From contig JAOALB010000106.1 of the NCBI GenBank assembly GCA_025331125.1, forward strand, positions 143,510-207,509: a DNA stretch of 64,000 nt, written 5' to 3'. This document shows, piece by piece, positions 19,005 through 29,720 of this stretch. Positions within the stretch are counted from its first letter, which is position 1; each line of letters starts with the position of its first letter. Below the pieces are notes generated by a model. It made no database searches, was not told the DNA's origin, and saw only the letters and a program-made list of their open reading frames with translations. The DNA comes from Mycogone perniciosa (Eukaryota; Ascomycota; Sordariomycetes; Hypocreales; Hypocreaceae). A program made the position numbers and the translations under genes.

Positions 19005-20585
19005 TTATTCTAGTTTTGTTGCTCCATGCGACGAACTAGACCGATTACTAGAGGTGTGCTTCTTCTCATCAGCCCCATCCTGAGCCAGAGTCTTTCTCGG
19101 CCAATCCGGACATATATCGATATTCTCCCGGGGGAACCACCATTCCAGGAACAGGAAGAACAGGTAATCTATCACGACACATAGGCAGAACAACTTGCCC
19201 GCCCAGATGCCGCAGCCGTAGTACCGCTTCAAGCGGTCAATCAGCGCAAAGTCCCGGATCCGACTCCCGTTGTACCCGCTAGTGTCGAACCCGTAGAATT
19301 CCTCCTCGCTGATGGTGCCGCAGATGCCGTCGTATACGCGCTCCGTGCGCATGGCGACGTTGGACCACGAGTACATCTTCTTGACTTGGTCGTGGAACTT
19401 TTCAGTGCGGATCTTGCCAGCACGCATGGCAGTGATGGCTTTGCCCGTAGCGAGAACGATATCGTCCTCTTCAGGCTTGGCGAAGGTGGTCATGTGTGAG
19501 GGCAGGACTTCGGGAATACCACCGACTTGGGTACATACAACGTAGAGGCCACAGCTGGCAGCCTCGACGATGACGGTGCCAAAGGCCTCTGTCAGAGAGG
19601 GGTGAAGGTATATATGGCCGCGAGTCATGACATCTCGGACATCTTCGTGCCGGATAGAGCCGAGCATTTCCACGCGGTCTTGCAGGACGTTGGTCTCGAT
19701 CATTTGTTCCAGGTCGATAGCCTTGGGACCCGAGCCAGCGATGATAAATCGAGTGTTGGGGTGATTCTCGAGAATACGGGGGATGGCGGCGGTGAGGAGG
19801 TCGGTGCCCTTGTTGTAGAACAGACGGGATATAACCACAATGGTGATCATGTCGTGGGGGCCCAGATGACGAGGGACGAGCTCACTCCCGAAGCCGCCAT
19901 GTTCAGGAGAGTCTGGGTAATCGCGCGGCTTGAAGTTTTCGCCGACCACTGCGTTGGGGATGACAGAGACCATGAGAGGATCAAGAGATGCACGAAGCAC
20001 GGTATTCTCTTTGCTGCACAGCCCATTAGATGAATGTTCATACAATGAATGAGATGGAAGAGGATGGAGATGAAAGGCTGTGTACGTGTGTAGTCTCACT
20101 CACCAGGTATGGCTGACACAGATACTGTGATCCACATCACTCAGAATGAATTTGAGTAGTTTGTTGGTCAAGATACTGGCCGCATCGGCAAACCCAAAAA
20201 GAGAGTGATCCGTAAAGACAGTCCTTAACCCCATTGTCCTCGCATGCAATATGCCTTCGTGGCAGAGACTGCTGAGACTTCCATGACCATGAACAATCTC
20301 GATCTGCTCACGAATACAGATGTTCCGCAATATGGGGAAGAATGAGAAGACCGTAGGGAAAGTCGCCTGGCGATATATGACGAGGAAGGGGATGTGATAA
20401 ACCTTGAGCCCGTTATTCAGATAGCGGACACCCTTGCGGTCATCGTGGGCATGTGTAATAACGATGACCTTGTGGCCTCGGTCGATGAGTTTACTCGAGA
20501 GTTGGTAGATATGAGACTCGACGCCGCCAGGTTGAGGGAAGAAGAAATCGCTGACCATGGCGATGTTATACGTTCGGCGTGTCAT
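19005..20585 (-). CDS. GPI3: GPI N-acetylglucosaminyltransferase catalytic subunit (PIG-A/Gpi3)
   Basis: Two exons, 20585-20104 and 20013-19005, are joined over a 90-base intron (GTGAGT donor, CAG acceptor); the junction restores SHTCKENTVLR and gives 496 residues. It catalyses the first step of GPI-anchor synthesis, moving GlcNAc from UDP-GlcNAc to phosphatidylinositol on the cytosolic face of the ER. Seen: N-terminal MVSDFFFPQPGGVESH, the donor-binding region with HPSLTEAFGTVIVEAAS (the EX7E motif of GT4 enzymes), and a C-terminal membrane segment before EWWFPRENIDICPDWPRK. The start is the ATG of MTRRTYNIAMVSDFF, the usual family start; upstream codons lack ATG. It is divergent from DBP6. 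Its 3' end is duplicated at 15583-15720. Confidence 0.95.
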
Positions 20586-20980
20586 CTTGGCGGTGGTGAG
20601 ACGGAGAAATGCAGACAAAGTCCCGTCATGGCTTATTCAATTATTCCTCCTCCAGGACCCTGGCATTGTTCCCTCCCCCCGGCTCATCTCATCTGATCCG
20701 CCTGAATATATGAGGGAAAGCGGCTGTGTGAAACTCGGAGTGATAGTATCGGCATACGGAGATATATCCACTGCTTAGGGAACTCGAACACGTCCCCAAT
20801 GATGCAACCAAATGGAACTGATAAGCTCAGCGGTGTGATGCGGCAGAATCCCGATAACGGCGCAACCGCCAAATTTTTGGACGAGCTATCGCAGCTATTT
20901 GCATCCCACTTCCAAAGCTTGAGACCTCGGATGCGCCGAGGATCTTTTTCGCTTTTTGGAGGGCCAATCGATTTGAAAAC
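20586..20980. promoter_or_regulatory. Shared promoter between GPI3 and DBP6
   Basis: A 395-base interval separates the two divergent starts. It contains AAATTTTT at 20871-20878, which resembles the rRNA-processing element seen upstream of yeast ribosome-assembly genes; that fits DBP6 but is only suggestive. No gene lies here. Confidence 0.45.
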
Positions 20981-23764
20981 ATGTATGCGAGATATGTACC
21001 TCCGGCCGAAGGCCAAACGACTCCAAAAAGCTACGAGACTGCCTCTGCTCCCAAACCAGCCCCAGTCTCTACTCTTACATCTGCGCCTGCGACAGCTGCG
21101 ACAACCGTCAAAGTATCTGGCGATGGTTTCAGTTACTCTCGCTACATCCCTGGCGTCAAGTCCGAGAAGAAGCCCGAAGCTATAACCCAATACTTTGATG
21201 ACGAGCCGAGTCCTCCAAAGTCCAAGCGAAAGCGAGATGAGGAGGAGGAAACGTCAGAATCTCGGATCAAAAAATCGAAAAAGGCAGAAGCGAAGCAAGA
21301 CATCGATGCAGTAGATGAGGCACAAGAGCGGGATGGAAGCACGAAGAAGTCAAAGAAAAGCAAGAAGAATGATAGGAACCAGGACGAGGCCCCAGAGGCG
21401 GCAGAAGGAGATGTCGATCGCGATGTGAGGAAGGACAAGAAGAGCAAAAAGAAGGACAAGGGCAAGGACAAAACTTCAGATGAGGTAGACGAAGAGGTCC
21501 ATCCCGAGGCTGCGGCAACTGAGATACCGGAGGCCAATAGCTCAACAGCAGACGCCGAAATCGAGGGGAGTCCACCAAAAAAAGAGCGCCGGAAAGACAA
21601 AAAGACCACGAAAGAGGAGAAGAAAAAGAAGAAACAACCCGAAGTCGAACAGTTGGATGCAACAACTAAGGACGAAGATACCGATATGGTGGATGCGGAC
21701 GCGTCAATGGTGAATGAGGATGGCGCCGAATCATCCAAGAAATCAAAGGAAACGACTGAAAGGAAGGCAAAGAAGGAGAAGAAGAAGAAACTGCAAGATG
21801 ACACACCGATGGAAGAGGGCCTAGAGGAGGACCAGGATGACCAGCGACACAAGACAGTCCTTGAGCGAAAAGCCAAGTCACTGAGATTTGCTACCGAAGT
21901 TGCCAAAGCCCAAGGCGCAACCGAAGAACCAGAAGAGCCTGTCGAGCTGCACGGCTTGGAGCCGCTTCCACAACCAGAGCCAGCCGCTCCAAGCACGGCG
22001 AAACCAACATATGACACCCTTCCGTCATGGTTATCAGCTCCAATCCGTGTTTCCCAGGATACCCGCACTCCGTTTACGGACCTTGGAATCCCTCCTAAGC
22101 CAGCGCGCATGCTTGAAGAGAAGGGGTACGCCGAGGCTTTCGCGGTTCAAACGGCGGCATTGCCGTTATTGCTCCCGACGAACAAGCAGCAGCCAGGAGA
22201 CCTCCTCATTTCAGCGGCCACCGGTTCCGGTAAAACACTAGCCTATGCTTTACCTATAGTCAGAGACCTTAGCAATGGTGTCGTTACCAGGCTGAGAGCC
22301 CTTGTCGTCTTGCCGACTCGAGAACTTGTCAAGCAAGCTCAAGAAGTGTTTGAGATTTGTGCTAGGGCATATGAAGGCGAGGAACGCAAGAGGGTACGGA
22401 TTGGTGTTGCCGTTGGAAGTCAGTCTATGGTGTCTGAGCAAGACTCCTTGATTGGAAGCGAATCCAGATACGATCCCGAGACGTACAGAAAGCTGAAGGA
22501 ACAAAAGACATCGCAGGCGACTGGAACCGACGCAGATTTTGACAAGATTTTGACTGCCACCGAAGACAAGGACCCCAGAATCGGGCCCTGGGATGGCCAG
22601 GTCGTCGACTTTTATTCAAAGGTGGATGTTTTGATCTGCACACCTGGTCGACTCGTCGAGCATATTGAGCAGACAGCAGGCTTCAGTCTTGACTACGTCC
22701 GATGGCTAGTTGTAGATGAGGCGGACAAGCTTCTTGCCCAGAGCTTCCAGGGATGGCTAGATGTGGTCTTGGATAAATTCAAGGTCAACAAGTTCAGCGC
22801 CAGAGACTTCCCCGACATGGCGTATTCAGGGGTGCGCAAGGTGATTCTCAGTGCTACGTTGACGCGGGACCTGAGTCTGTTGAACCAGCTGGCATTGAGG
22901 AGGCCGCGACTGATTGTCCTGGAGAGTGATGGGGACGTTCAGGTTGCTGAGCACGCGCTCCCAGCATCCCTGAAGGAGTTTGCCATCAGGGTTCATGATG
23001 CTAATCTCAAGCCGCTCTATCTTCTTGATCTTCTACGAAGTCAGCAGATGGCTACTGATGGCCAGAAGCTCGGAGTGGAAGGTTCCTCGGGAGCAAAGGA
23101 AGAGTCAGATTCGGACTCTAGCTCCGACTCCAGCTCCGACTCTGGTTCAGACACGAGTTCAGACTCGGATGCAAGCTCAGATTCCGATACCAGTTCAGAT
23201 TCGGACTCGGACTCAAGTGCAGACGAAACTCCCTCTCCTATAAGTCAAAAATCGCAAATACCCATGTCTCTCATATTCACCAAGTCCAACGAATCCGCCC
23301 TCCGCTTATCACGACTGCTCACACTCCTCGACAAGTCTCTCGCCACGCACATCAGCACACTCACGTCCACCACGCCAACAAGTACTCGCCGAAAAACGCT
23401 ACGTGCTTTCACGACCCCATCTTCGCCTCTGCGTCTTATCATCGCTTCTGATCTTGTTGCTCGTGGTATTGACATTCCCAAGCTGAGTCATGTCATCAAC
23501 TATGACTTGCCGCCAAGCGTAGCGGGCTATGTTCACCGTGTAGGCCGTACAGCCCGAGCGGGTAGATCCGGTTGCGCTTGGACTCTGGTCGGCGATGGGG
23601 AGAGTGGATGGTTCTGGGGCAAGATTGCAAAGGGCGCGGGTGTAAGGAGAGCGGAGAAGGTGGATCGAGTTAGGATAGAGGAGATGAGTGAGGAGAGGGT
23701 GGAGACGTACGAAGCAGCGTTGGAGAAGTTGGGCAAAGAAGCACTTGGGCCGCGGAAAAGGTGA
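20981..23764 (+). CDS. DBP6: DEAD-box ATP-dependent RNA helicase Dbp6
   Basis: Uninterrupted frame of 927 residues beginning MYARYVPP, as in other fungal Dbp6 proteins. Residues about 70-310 are a charged Lys/Glu/Asp-rich tail. The helicase core follows: motif Q region, motif I AATGSGKT (about 411-418), PTRELVKQA (Ia), TPGRL (Ib), VVDEADKLL (II, about 577), SATLT (III), then RGIDIP (V) and HRVGRTARAG (VI, about 852). Between the two RecA lobes lies an insertion of about 40 Ser/Asp residues (709-748) encoded by a DNA repeat. In yeast Dbp6 acts early in 60S ribosomal subunit assembly in the nucleolus, and that is inferred here. The neighbour GPI3 is divergent from it and the tetraspanin convergent. 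Confidence 0.95.
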   Translation: MYARYVPPAEGQTTPKSYETASAPKPAPVSTLTSAPATAATTVKVSGDGFSYSRYIPGVKSEKKPEAITQYFDDEPSPPKSKRKRDEEEETSESRIKKSKKAEAKQDIDAVDEAQERDGSTKKSKKSKKNDRNQDEAPEAAEGDVDRDVRKDKKSKKKDKGKDKTSDEVDEEVHPEAAATEIPEANSSTADAEIEGSPPKKERRKDKKTTKEEKKKKKQPEVEQLDATTKDEDTDMVDADASMVNEDGAESSKKSKETTERKAKKEKKKKLQDDTPMEEGLEEDQDDQRHKTVLERKAKSLRFATEVAKAQGATEEPEEPVELHGLEPLPQPEPAAPSTAKPTYDTLPSWLSAPIRVSQDTRTPFTDLGIPPKPARMLEEKGYAEAFAVQTAALPLLLPTNKQQPGDLLISAATGSGKTLAYALPIVRDLSNGVVTRLRALVVLPTRELVKQAQEVFEICARAYEGEERKRVRIGVAVGSQSMVSEQDSLIGSESRYDPETYRKLKEQKTSQATGTDADFDKILTATEDKDPRIGPWDGQVVDFYSKVDVLICTPGRLVEHIEQTAGFSLDYVRWLVVDEADKLLAQSFQGWLDVVLDKFKVNKFSARDFPDMAYSGVRKVILSATLTRDLSLLNQLALRRPRLIVLESDGDVQVAEHALPASLKEFAIRVHDANLKPLYLLDLLRSQQMATDGQKLGVEGSSGAKEESDSDSSSDSSSDSGSDTSSDSDASSDSDTSSDSDSDSSADETPSPISQKSQIPMSLIFTKSNESALRLSRLLTLLDKSLATHISTLTSTTPTSTRRKTLRAFTTPSSPLRLIIASDLVARGIDIPKLSHVINYDLPPSVAGYVHRVGRTARAGRSGCAWTLVGDGESGWFWGKIAKGAGVRRAEKVDRVRIEEMSEERVETYEAALEKLGKEALGPRKR

Positions 23765-24041
23765 GGGACAGTTTAATATTGAGAAGCACTGGTCATCTTA
23801 GTGACCTGTCTTAGTCTCTAATAGCAGGAGTTTGTTCTATCCAAGAAATCATTTTCGGAATTAATGCAAATCTCGCTATTGTACTTGCAATCATACTTGT
23901 AGTTTGAGTAATGATCCCATCAACTTTTGTCCTGTGCAATGCAAACAGTTGTTTCTCTCCCTCCCAACAGCCTTTTCCTCTCAGAGCGGAAGCAAACCCC
24001 ATCACGGTCAAGGATGCCTTTGTCGGAGGTGCCGGTTCAAG

Positions 24042-25083
24042 TTAGTTATCTGCCCAGTCATTGCGCTCGTGATGCATCGCAGAGGGCTCAACCCTGGGAC
24101 CAGTCTCCTCATTCCCAGGTAGACTCTGGTATCCCCGCGGGTTAGCATCCTGCCTCTCAATGACGCCTTCTTCTTCTCCGTCTGGGACGCCTGTTAATAG
24201 AGGGCGGCTTTCATGTCGGTTCAGGCGGTGGCGTCTCCAGCCGACAGTGCGCCATGAAGACCACCAGCTGGTTCCTTCTCTCATCATGAGCAGGCCAAGG
24301 ATCTGACATTCAACTCTCTGTCAGTACCAATACGAGTGGTATGTGGAATCTCGTGAGTATGCTGAAACGCACCTGCATCAAGCCCACGGCTATCACAACG
24401 CCAAAGTCCGCCCCAGCACTAGATTGCAACGCAGACCTCCATGGTCCCTTGCAGGCGAGTGTACGTCCATACATCTCGGCACAAGTATTCGCCCCCTTTG
24501 GCGGAAACGGATATGCCTTGTCCTTGAGGGAATTGAGACCACAGCAGTTCAGGGTATCCTGGATAAGCCGGATCGATTTGGCATCGTGGGCGCGGAACAT
24601 ACGCATCCACTCATTGTCGAGGATGCATTCGAGGCCCTGCGAGGGGACTATGCCTTCGAAGAGCAAAGTCGCGAGAACCGTGGTGATGATGGCCTGGAGC
24701 GTTTGTAGGATGACGGGGTTGAGTTGCTGCAGGCGGGAGGAGGAGGAGCGGGCGGCGTGGAGGATGCTGGGGTAGATGAAGGAATTAAGGAACGATCCGA
24801 GGGGGAGGAGGATCGTGAAGATGGTGATGACTGGGCTGATGGGGAGAGAGAGGTGGGAGCTATGAAAATGTACAACACTGTGGCATATTATATCGTCAAG
24901 GTCAGCTTTGAGCTTCGAGGGGATTATGAGAGGGAGGAGAATGAGGTGGGAGAGCTCACGCAGCAATGGCGAAGAGCACACAGCTCGCCTGAACAGTGAT
25001 ACGAATCAGCAATTATATCTCAGAGACTATCAATACGTGGTGATTCTTACCAGAAGATATATGAGCCCCAAATTGATGGCCAT
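24042..25083 (-). CDS. Tetraspanin (fungal Tsp3-like)
   Basis: Four exons, 25083-25051, 24988-24960, 24877-24373 and 24302-24042, with GT-AG introns, give 275 residues; all phases close. Seen: TM1 from MAINLGLIYLLASCVLFAIAA, TM2 PISPVITIFTILLPLG, TM3 NPVILQTLQAIITTVLATLLF, a large outer loop with the LNCCGLNS motif (the CCG signature of tetraspanins) and further cysteines at ANTCAEM and LACKGPW, then TM4 GADFGVVIAVGLMQILGLLMM created by the last splice. The tail is hydrophilic and about 75 residues long. Fungal tetraspanins organise membrane domains; Pls1 relatives are needed for host penetration in plant pathogens, but this one looks closer to the Tsp3 type and its role is unknown. Without the splices only a fragment is visible. 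Confidence 0.85.
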
Positions 25084-26158
25084 TTTGCGCTCTCACGAAG
25101 GCTGAACACTGCCAAGAGGTGGAAATCTCGTGTGACGCAGACGAAGTAGAAGAAAAGAGGGACAGCAATGATATAGCTATACGAAGTACTCGTAGCTATA
25201 GCTTGACAGCCACCGCCTGGGATCTGTCTCGGATTGGTTTGTCCTCTTCACTGCCTATTGGCCTCGACAATGCAACAACAGCGACAGTGGCGTTGTTGGT
25301 CTGATGATTCGGAGGGAATGGCCCTGGCCAGCATTTGGGGGGCCTACGGAGTACAATTGACCCCTCTCAGTGTAACCCTACGAGTACTTGCATGCTGGGG
25401 GGAACCTTGCAGGTAGGTGATGTGTTTTTCTTATAACCCAGTGCTGTAATATGGCTGTTTGGTGCTCATTATGGAGATTGATAATACATGTATAATCCTC
25501 TACACACGATACCCGATAGCAGCGTGTTTGGCAAAACAGAGAAGCTCGAGCCGTTGGGTTCATCGGGTCGCAATGAAATGAAAAAGAAACCCGAGAAACG
25601 ACATATCAATCAGACTGGTCTCATCTTACGTGTGTTTTCACCATTGGTCAGACCACCCGGCTTGGCGAGTTCTTTTTATCGCGAATTGTGCAGTTCTGTG
25701 CCCTCTGCTCCGTATGTACGCTTCGTGTTCTATTCATGCAACATGCCGGTTTGCACGACAGCCTTGCCTGGATCGTAGATCGACTCGATTGAATACAGAT
25801 TACAGAGGAGCAGAGCAATACTACTGCAAACTTGCAACAGCTCGGCTCTCGTGATAATAATTAACACCAGAATCGTGATAGCCTGCTCAGACACCAGACA
25901 GTGCAAAATGATTGGCAGCCAAGCCGCCCTGCACTGAGGCTTAGCAGTGGGACGTCATCCCGACCCAGCCTCCTTAATTTACCTATGTACTGATGTACTC
26001 CGTACCTAATCTCTAATTTACAGGGACATAAATATCCCGAACCGACCGGCCACATACGTCACTGCCCTTCGAATGGCTTCAAGCTTCAAGCTCCAAGTAA
26101 TACTTCGTACGTGATTCTCATATCAATTGTATTCACCATCAGTCCCTGAGCATTCGCC
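25084..26158. other. Intergenic region between divergent tetraspanin and FAD-enzyme genes
   Basis: About 1.1 kb with no supported gene. Contains TACGAAGTA 25180-25188, TACGGAGTA 25345-25353, GTACTCCGTAC 25995-26005 and TACTTCGTA 26101-26109, the last two within 165 bases of the start at 26159. Confidence 0.6.
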
Positions 26159-27631
26159 ATGGATCCAGCAAGGCTCCTCGAGGAACACAAAGCCGCCGTG
26201 GTCAAGATCCAGGAGCAGGTCAAGCACTTCTACGACAACAAGAAGCCCTTCCGCGTCTACCATGGCTCCACGAGCTCTACCCGTCCTCTGGCGTTCAAGC
26301 AGGACGCCATTGTAGACACGAGCAGCATGGATCGCCTTTTCCCCGTGAACCTGGAGACAATGACCGTCCAAGCCGAGCCGAAGGTGCCCATGGACGCCCT
26401 GGCAGCGCACACTTTGAAGCACGGCGTCCTGCCCAAGATTGTCATGGAGTTCAAGGGCATCACGGTTGGTGGTGGATACTCCGGCTTCTCTGGGGAGAGC
26501 AGCATGTACCGCTACGGCCTCTTTAACAACACCGTTTCCGATATTGAGATTGTGCTTGGAGATGGTACCCTGGAGACGGCCAGCCGCACCCACAATGCCG
26601 ATCTTCTCGAGCACGCGGCTGGTAGCTTGGGAACCTTCGGAATCGTTACTCTTCTCACTATCGAGCTTATCCCTGCCACGCCCTACATCCAGCTCGAAAT
26701 TCAACTTGTCGAGGACGTGGGCAGGGTGCATGACATGTTCGAGGAGGCTACCAAGGATGAATCGATTCACTTCATTGACGGCGTTTACTTCCGCAGGGGC
26801 TACATCGTTGTCATGTATGGCCGGTTTCGCGAGGCTCTACCAGCAGGCGAAAGGCCCCTGAAGCAGATGGAAGTCCACTGGTTTGCTGACACCATTGAAG
26901 ACATCATCAAGAAGCAGCCTGCGCCTGAAACGCCAACGTCCGTCTACATGAACACTATTGACTATCTCTTCCGCTACGACCACGGCGCCTTCTGGGGTGG
27001 CAAGCTTGCTTTCAAGCACTTCCATGTGCCACAGAACGCATTCACCCGTCGCCTGGCCGATCCATTCCTCGACAGCCGCACATGCTACCACGCCCTGCAC
27101 AAGTCCGGCCTCGCCAACGAGTATGTCGTCCAGGACTTTGGCATTCCCGCTAGCACTGTCAGGGAATTTGTTTCCTTTGTCAACGACACCTTGCCAGAGC
27201 TGCAGATTTTCTTGGCCCCCTGCAAGGCACCTAAGGAGATTGGCTTAACCTCTCGATTCAACGCACGCGTCGATGAGGTCTCTGACCAGAGAATCTTCGC
27301 CGTCGGCGTTTATGGCCGCGGTCCTCGCGACCCCAAGGCGTTTTATGAGCTCAACCGCAAGTTGGAGCTGCGAAGCGCCGAGCTGATGGGTGCCAAACTC
27401 TTGTACGCTCGGACATACTACACCGAGGACGAGTTCTGGCTCATCTACCGCAAGGACGTCTATGACGAGATGCGGAAGAAATTCAGGGCCGAGACTCTGC
27501 CCTCGATCTACGACAAGCTGAAAGCCGACATGGAAACCGGACACGGCAAGAGGAGACCCGTGCGAGGTATCCTCGAGACCATGTGGGACAAGGCTGTGGG
27601 CAACAAGAATTACATCCCGGTGAAGAAATAA
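26159..27631 (+). CDS. FAD-linked oxidoreductase, DHCR24-like
   Basis: Uninterrupted frame of 490 residues with a CCATGG start context. The FAD-binding (PCMH-type) part holds KIVMEFKGITVGGGYSGFSG and SMYRYGLFNNTVSDIEIVLGDG, which parallel the delta-24 sterol reductase (DHCR24/DIMINUTO) family. The C-terminal half has RTYYTEDEFWLIYRKD, also family-like. Length is near the family norm, but no N-terminal membrane anchor is visible, unlike animal DHCR24. Family members reduce the sterol side-chain C24 double bond with NADPH and FAD; since ergosterol fungi do not need that step in the animal sense, the substrate here is open. It is convergent with a second FAD enzyme 270 bases away. Confidence 0.85.
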   Translation: MDPARLLEEHKAAVVKIQEQVKHFYDNKKPFRVYHGSTSSTRPLAFKQDAIVDTSSMDRLFPVNLETMTVQAEPKVPMDALAAHTLKHGVLPKIVMEFKGITVGGGYSGFSGESSMYRYGLFNNTVSDIEIVLGDGTLETASRTHNADLLEHAAGSLGTFGIVTLLTIELIPATPYIQLEIQLVEDVGRVHDMFEEATKDESIHFIDGVYFRRGYIVVMYGRFREALPAGERPLKQMEVHWFADTIEDIIKKQPAPETPTSVYMNTIDYLFRYDHGAFWGGKLAFKHFHVPQNAFTRRLADPFLDSRTCYHALHKSGLANEYVVQDFGIPASTVREFVSFVNDTLPELQIFLAPCKAPKEIGLTSRFNARVDEVSDQRIFAVGVYGRGPRDPKAFYELNRKLELRSAELMGAKLLYARTYYTEDEFWLIYRKDVYDEMRKKFRAETLPSIYDKLKADMETGHGKRRPVRGILETMWDKAVGNKNYIPVKK

Positions 27632-27902
27632 TCCCATTGAAGCCTCGCCACTTTTGTATCCATCGCCGACATATTTTGGCCTATATATACCCTTGATTCC
27701 TGGCCGAGGCCTTTAGTTTCGTTTAATCGAAAACTGTCGATGTTGAGCGGCTGTGGATTGCAGCTGCGTGGTGTGGACGGAGATTTTACATCTAATATAT
27801 TCCATAGATCTTAATACTAAGATACCACAATTTCCTCTCAACCCCCTGACTCACACGTTGACCCCGTACACAACTTCACCAACAAAAATCCAAGCCTTTT
27901 AA

Positions 27903-29629
27903 TTAATACGCGCCAATAATCTCGCCTACAACGCTTCGGTAGATGCCCTTGGGATCAAACTTCTGCCTCACAGCCTTGAAGCGAGCAAGGAACTACACAA
28001 GTCAGTCATTACGCTCTCCATTTTGGGGACTATGTTGCAGCTCACATTGGGATCAATGTGCTTGGCCGAGCGCCTGAAAACCTCTCGAGTGTTCTTCGTC
28101 CAGTGCGGTCGGCAGTGGAACTCATCCACCAGCGTATTCGCAAGATTAATATCTAAGCCACGGGTTAGTAAACAGAGCTGGCGAGTTTCTCAGCGGGCAC
28201 TTCGTACAAAACTCCTCGTTGAATCGCTTCTGATCACCAACAGACGGGCGGAAGGTCGGGAAATCGAACATGATGGTGCCCTTGCTCCAGTCCTGACCGT
28301 CGGCAGTTCCGTACGTGACCTGGCCGAGGAAGTCGTAGTGCGGCTTGCCGAACTTGATGTTGATCCCGCTTCGATACGTCGCGGCTACGGGCTTGCCCTT
28401 CTTCTCCTCTGCGTCAAAGAGCTGACGCACGCGCTTCAACACCTCATTGGCCCTGGTGACCGGGAAGGCGAGCTCAAGAGTGTAGCCTCTGAGGCCATAC
28501 TCCCACTGAGCCTTTTGGTTAGGGTACAGCCCGCCGATTAGCACGTCGTAGTTCCAGCCGTATACGGGCCAGTTGTTGATGGGCCCGTCGGTGGTCTTTT
28601 CGCGGAAGTTGGGCTTCTCCCACTGGCCGAAGAAGATGCCCTCTGCTATGATGTTGGGTATGTGGCTGATCTTGCCGCTGTTGAGAAGGATGATGGCTGC
28701 GGAGGCTTCGAGGGGCGAGACGGAGAATGTGTTTTGGAAACCCTCTTGCTCGCTCCTGTTTGCCGGGACGGCGTCGTAGTAGCGCCAGTGGAACTTGCGC
28801 TGGGAAGGCCACCACTAAAAGGGGTGTAAGCATCCAACTTGATGGCTATGGTGAGTGAACGTACCCAAAAGTTAGCAGTCAGGTATGGCGAGATCGTCTT
28901 ATAGATGTCGCCCTCAAGAACGTCCCTCTCTTGAAGACTAGAAGGATGTGAGCTTTGGCTTATAAGTTGGCAGAATAGGGGAGCTCACGTTGTTTGCATG
29001 GCATAGACCTTGGTCTCAGGGAAGATTTGCATCTTAGCTCTCGCTATGATGCCCAGCAGGCCAAGAGACGTAGAGGCAGCAAGCCAATCGTCATTCTTCT
29101 CATCCCGAACCACAGTCCGAATGTTTCCACTCCCATCAATGATATCCAAAGAAAGCACACCGCCGACAACGACGGCATCCTCTCGAAGCGACGTACGATG
29201 CGCGCCCATCGCAATACTACCGCCCAGGGTGATGTTCCAGTTCACCAGGCCCGTTCCGATGTTGGCGCCTCGGTCGTGGAGATACTCTGCGAGCTGGAAG
29301 AAGGTCACGCCGCCCTCGACCACGACACTGCCGCCCGCGAGGTCGAAGTTGCTGATCTTGTTGACGTATTCGGTGCGGATGATGACGGTCTTGTCGTCTG
29401 AGCATTGGGTGTCGTACCACATGTGTCCGAGTCCACCAGCGCGGACTTGCAGGCCCCGTCTAGCTGCGTCCTTGACAAGGCTCGCCATGTGGTCGACGCT
29501 GGTGGCGTTGTGAACCTCGACTACATTGTAGCAAGCGGGAGATCCGGGGCCGTCAAAGGTGTAGTATTCGAAGGCGCTCGAGAGGCCCAGCACGGTGGCC
29601 AGGGCCGTGAGAGAACTAAGACGAACCAT
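27903..29629 (-). CDS. Secreted FAD-linked oxidase, D-arabinono-1,4-lactone oxidase-like
   Basis: Five exons, 29629-28989, 28937-28865, 28814-28208, 28152-28046 and 27992-27903, with GT-AG introns, give 505 residues with phases closing at every join. Residues 1-19 are a signal peptide (MVRLSSLTALATVLGLSSA). The FAD-binding part has VRAGGLGHMWYDTQCSDD and GGSIAMGAHR; the C-terminal part has RPHWTKNTREVF and FDPKGIYRSVVGEIIG, the closing block of the ALO/gulonolactone-oxidase family. Sequons NAT and NIT suggest glycosylation. Classical ALO sits in mitochondria and makes erythroascorbate; a secreted relative more likely oxidises an extracellular sugar or lactone, which is inference. The ATG at 29629 is chosen because it starts the signal peptide. 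Confidence 0.85.
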
Positions 29630-29712
29630 GTTGCCAGGCTTGGCTTCTTTCTTCAAACCTGCGGACAATGGGGTAGAGAAGCCATTTTTCCAGAGGGTCG
29701 CATTCGTAGATC

Positions 29713-29720
29713 TTATATAT
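29713..29720 (-). promoter_or_regulatory. TATA box of the secreted FAD oxidase gene
   Basis: On the minus strand TATATAAG lies about 85 bases upstream of the ATG at 29629, a usual spacing for a fungal TATA promoter. Confidence 0.5.

Noticed and set aside
21142..22110. 322-codon frame on the minus strand, Ser-rich
   Set aside because: Antisense of the Lys/Glu-rich tail of Dbp6; the Ser/Phe/Leu composition simply mirrors AAG, GAG and GAT codons.
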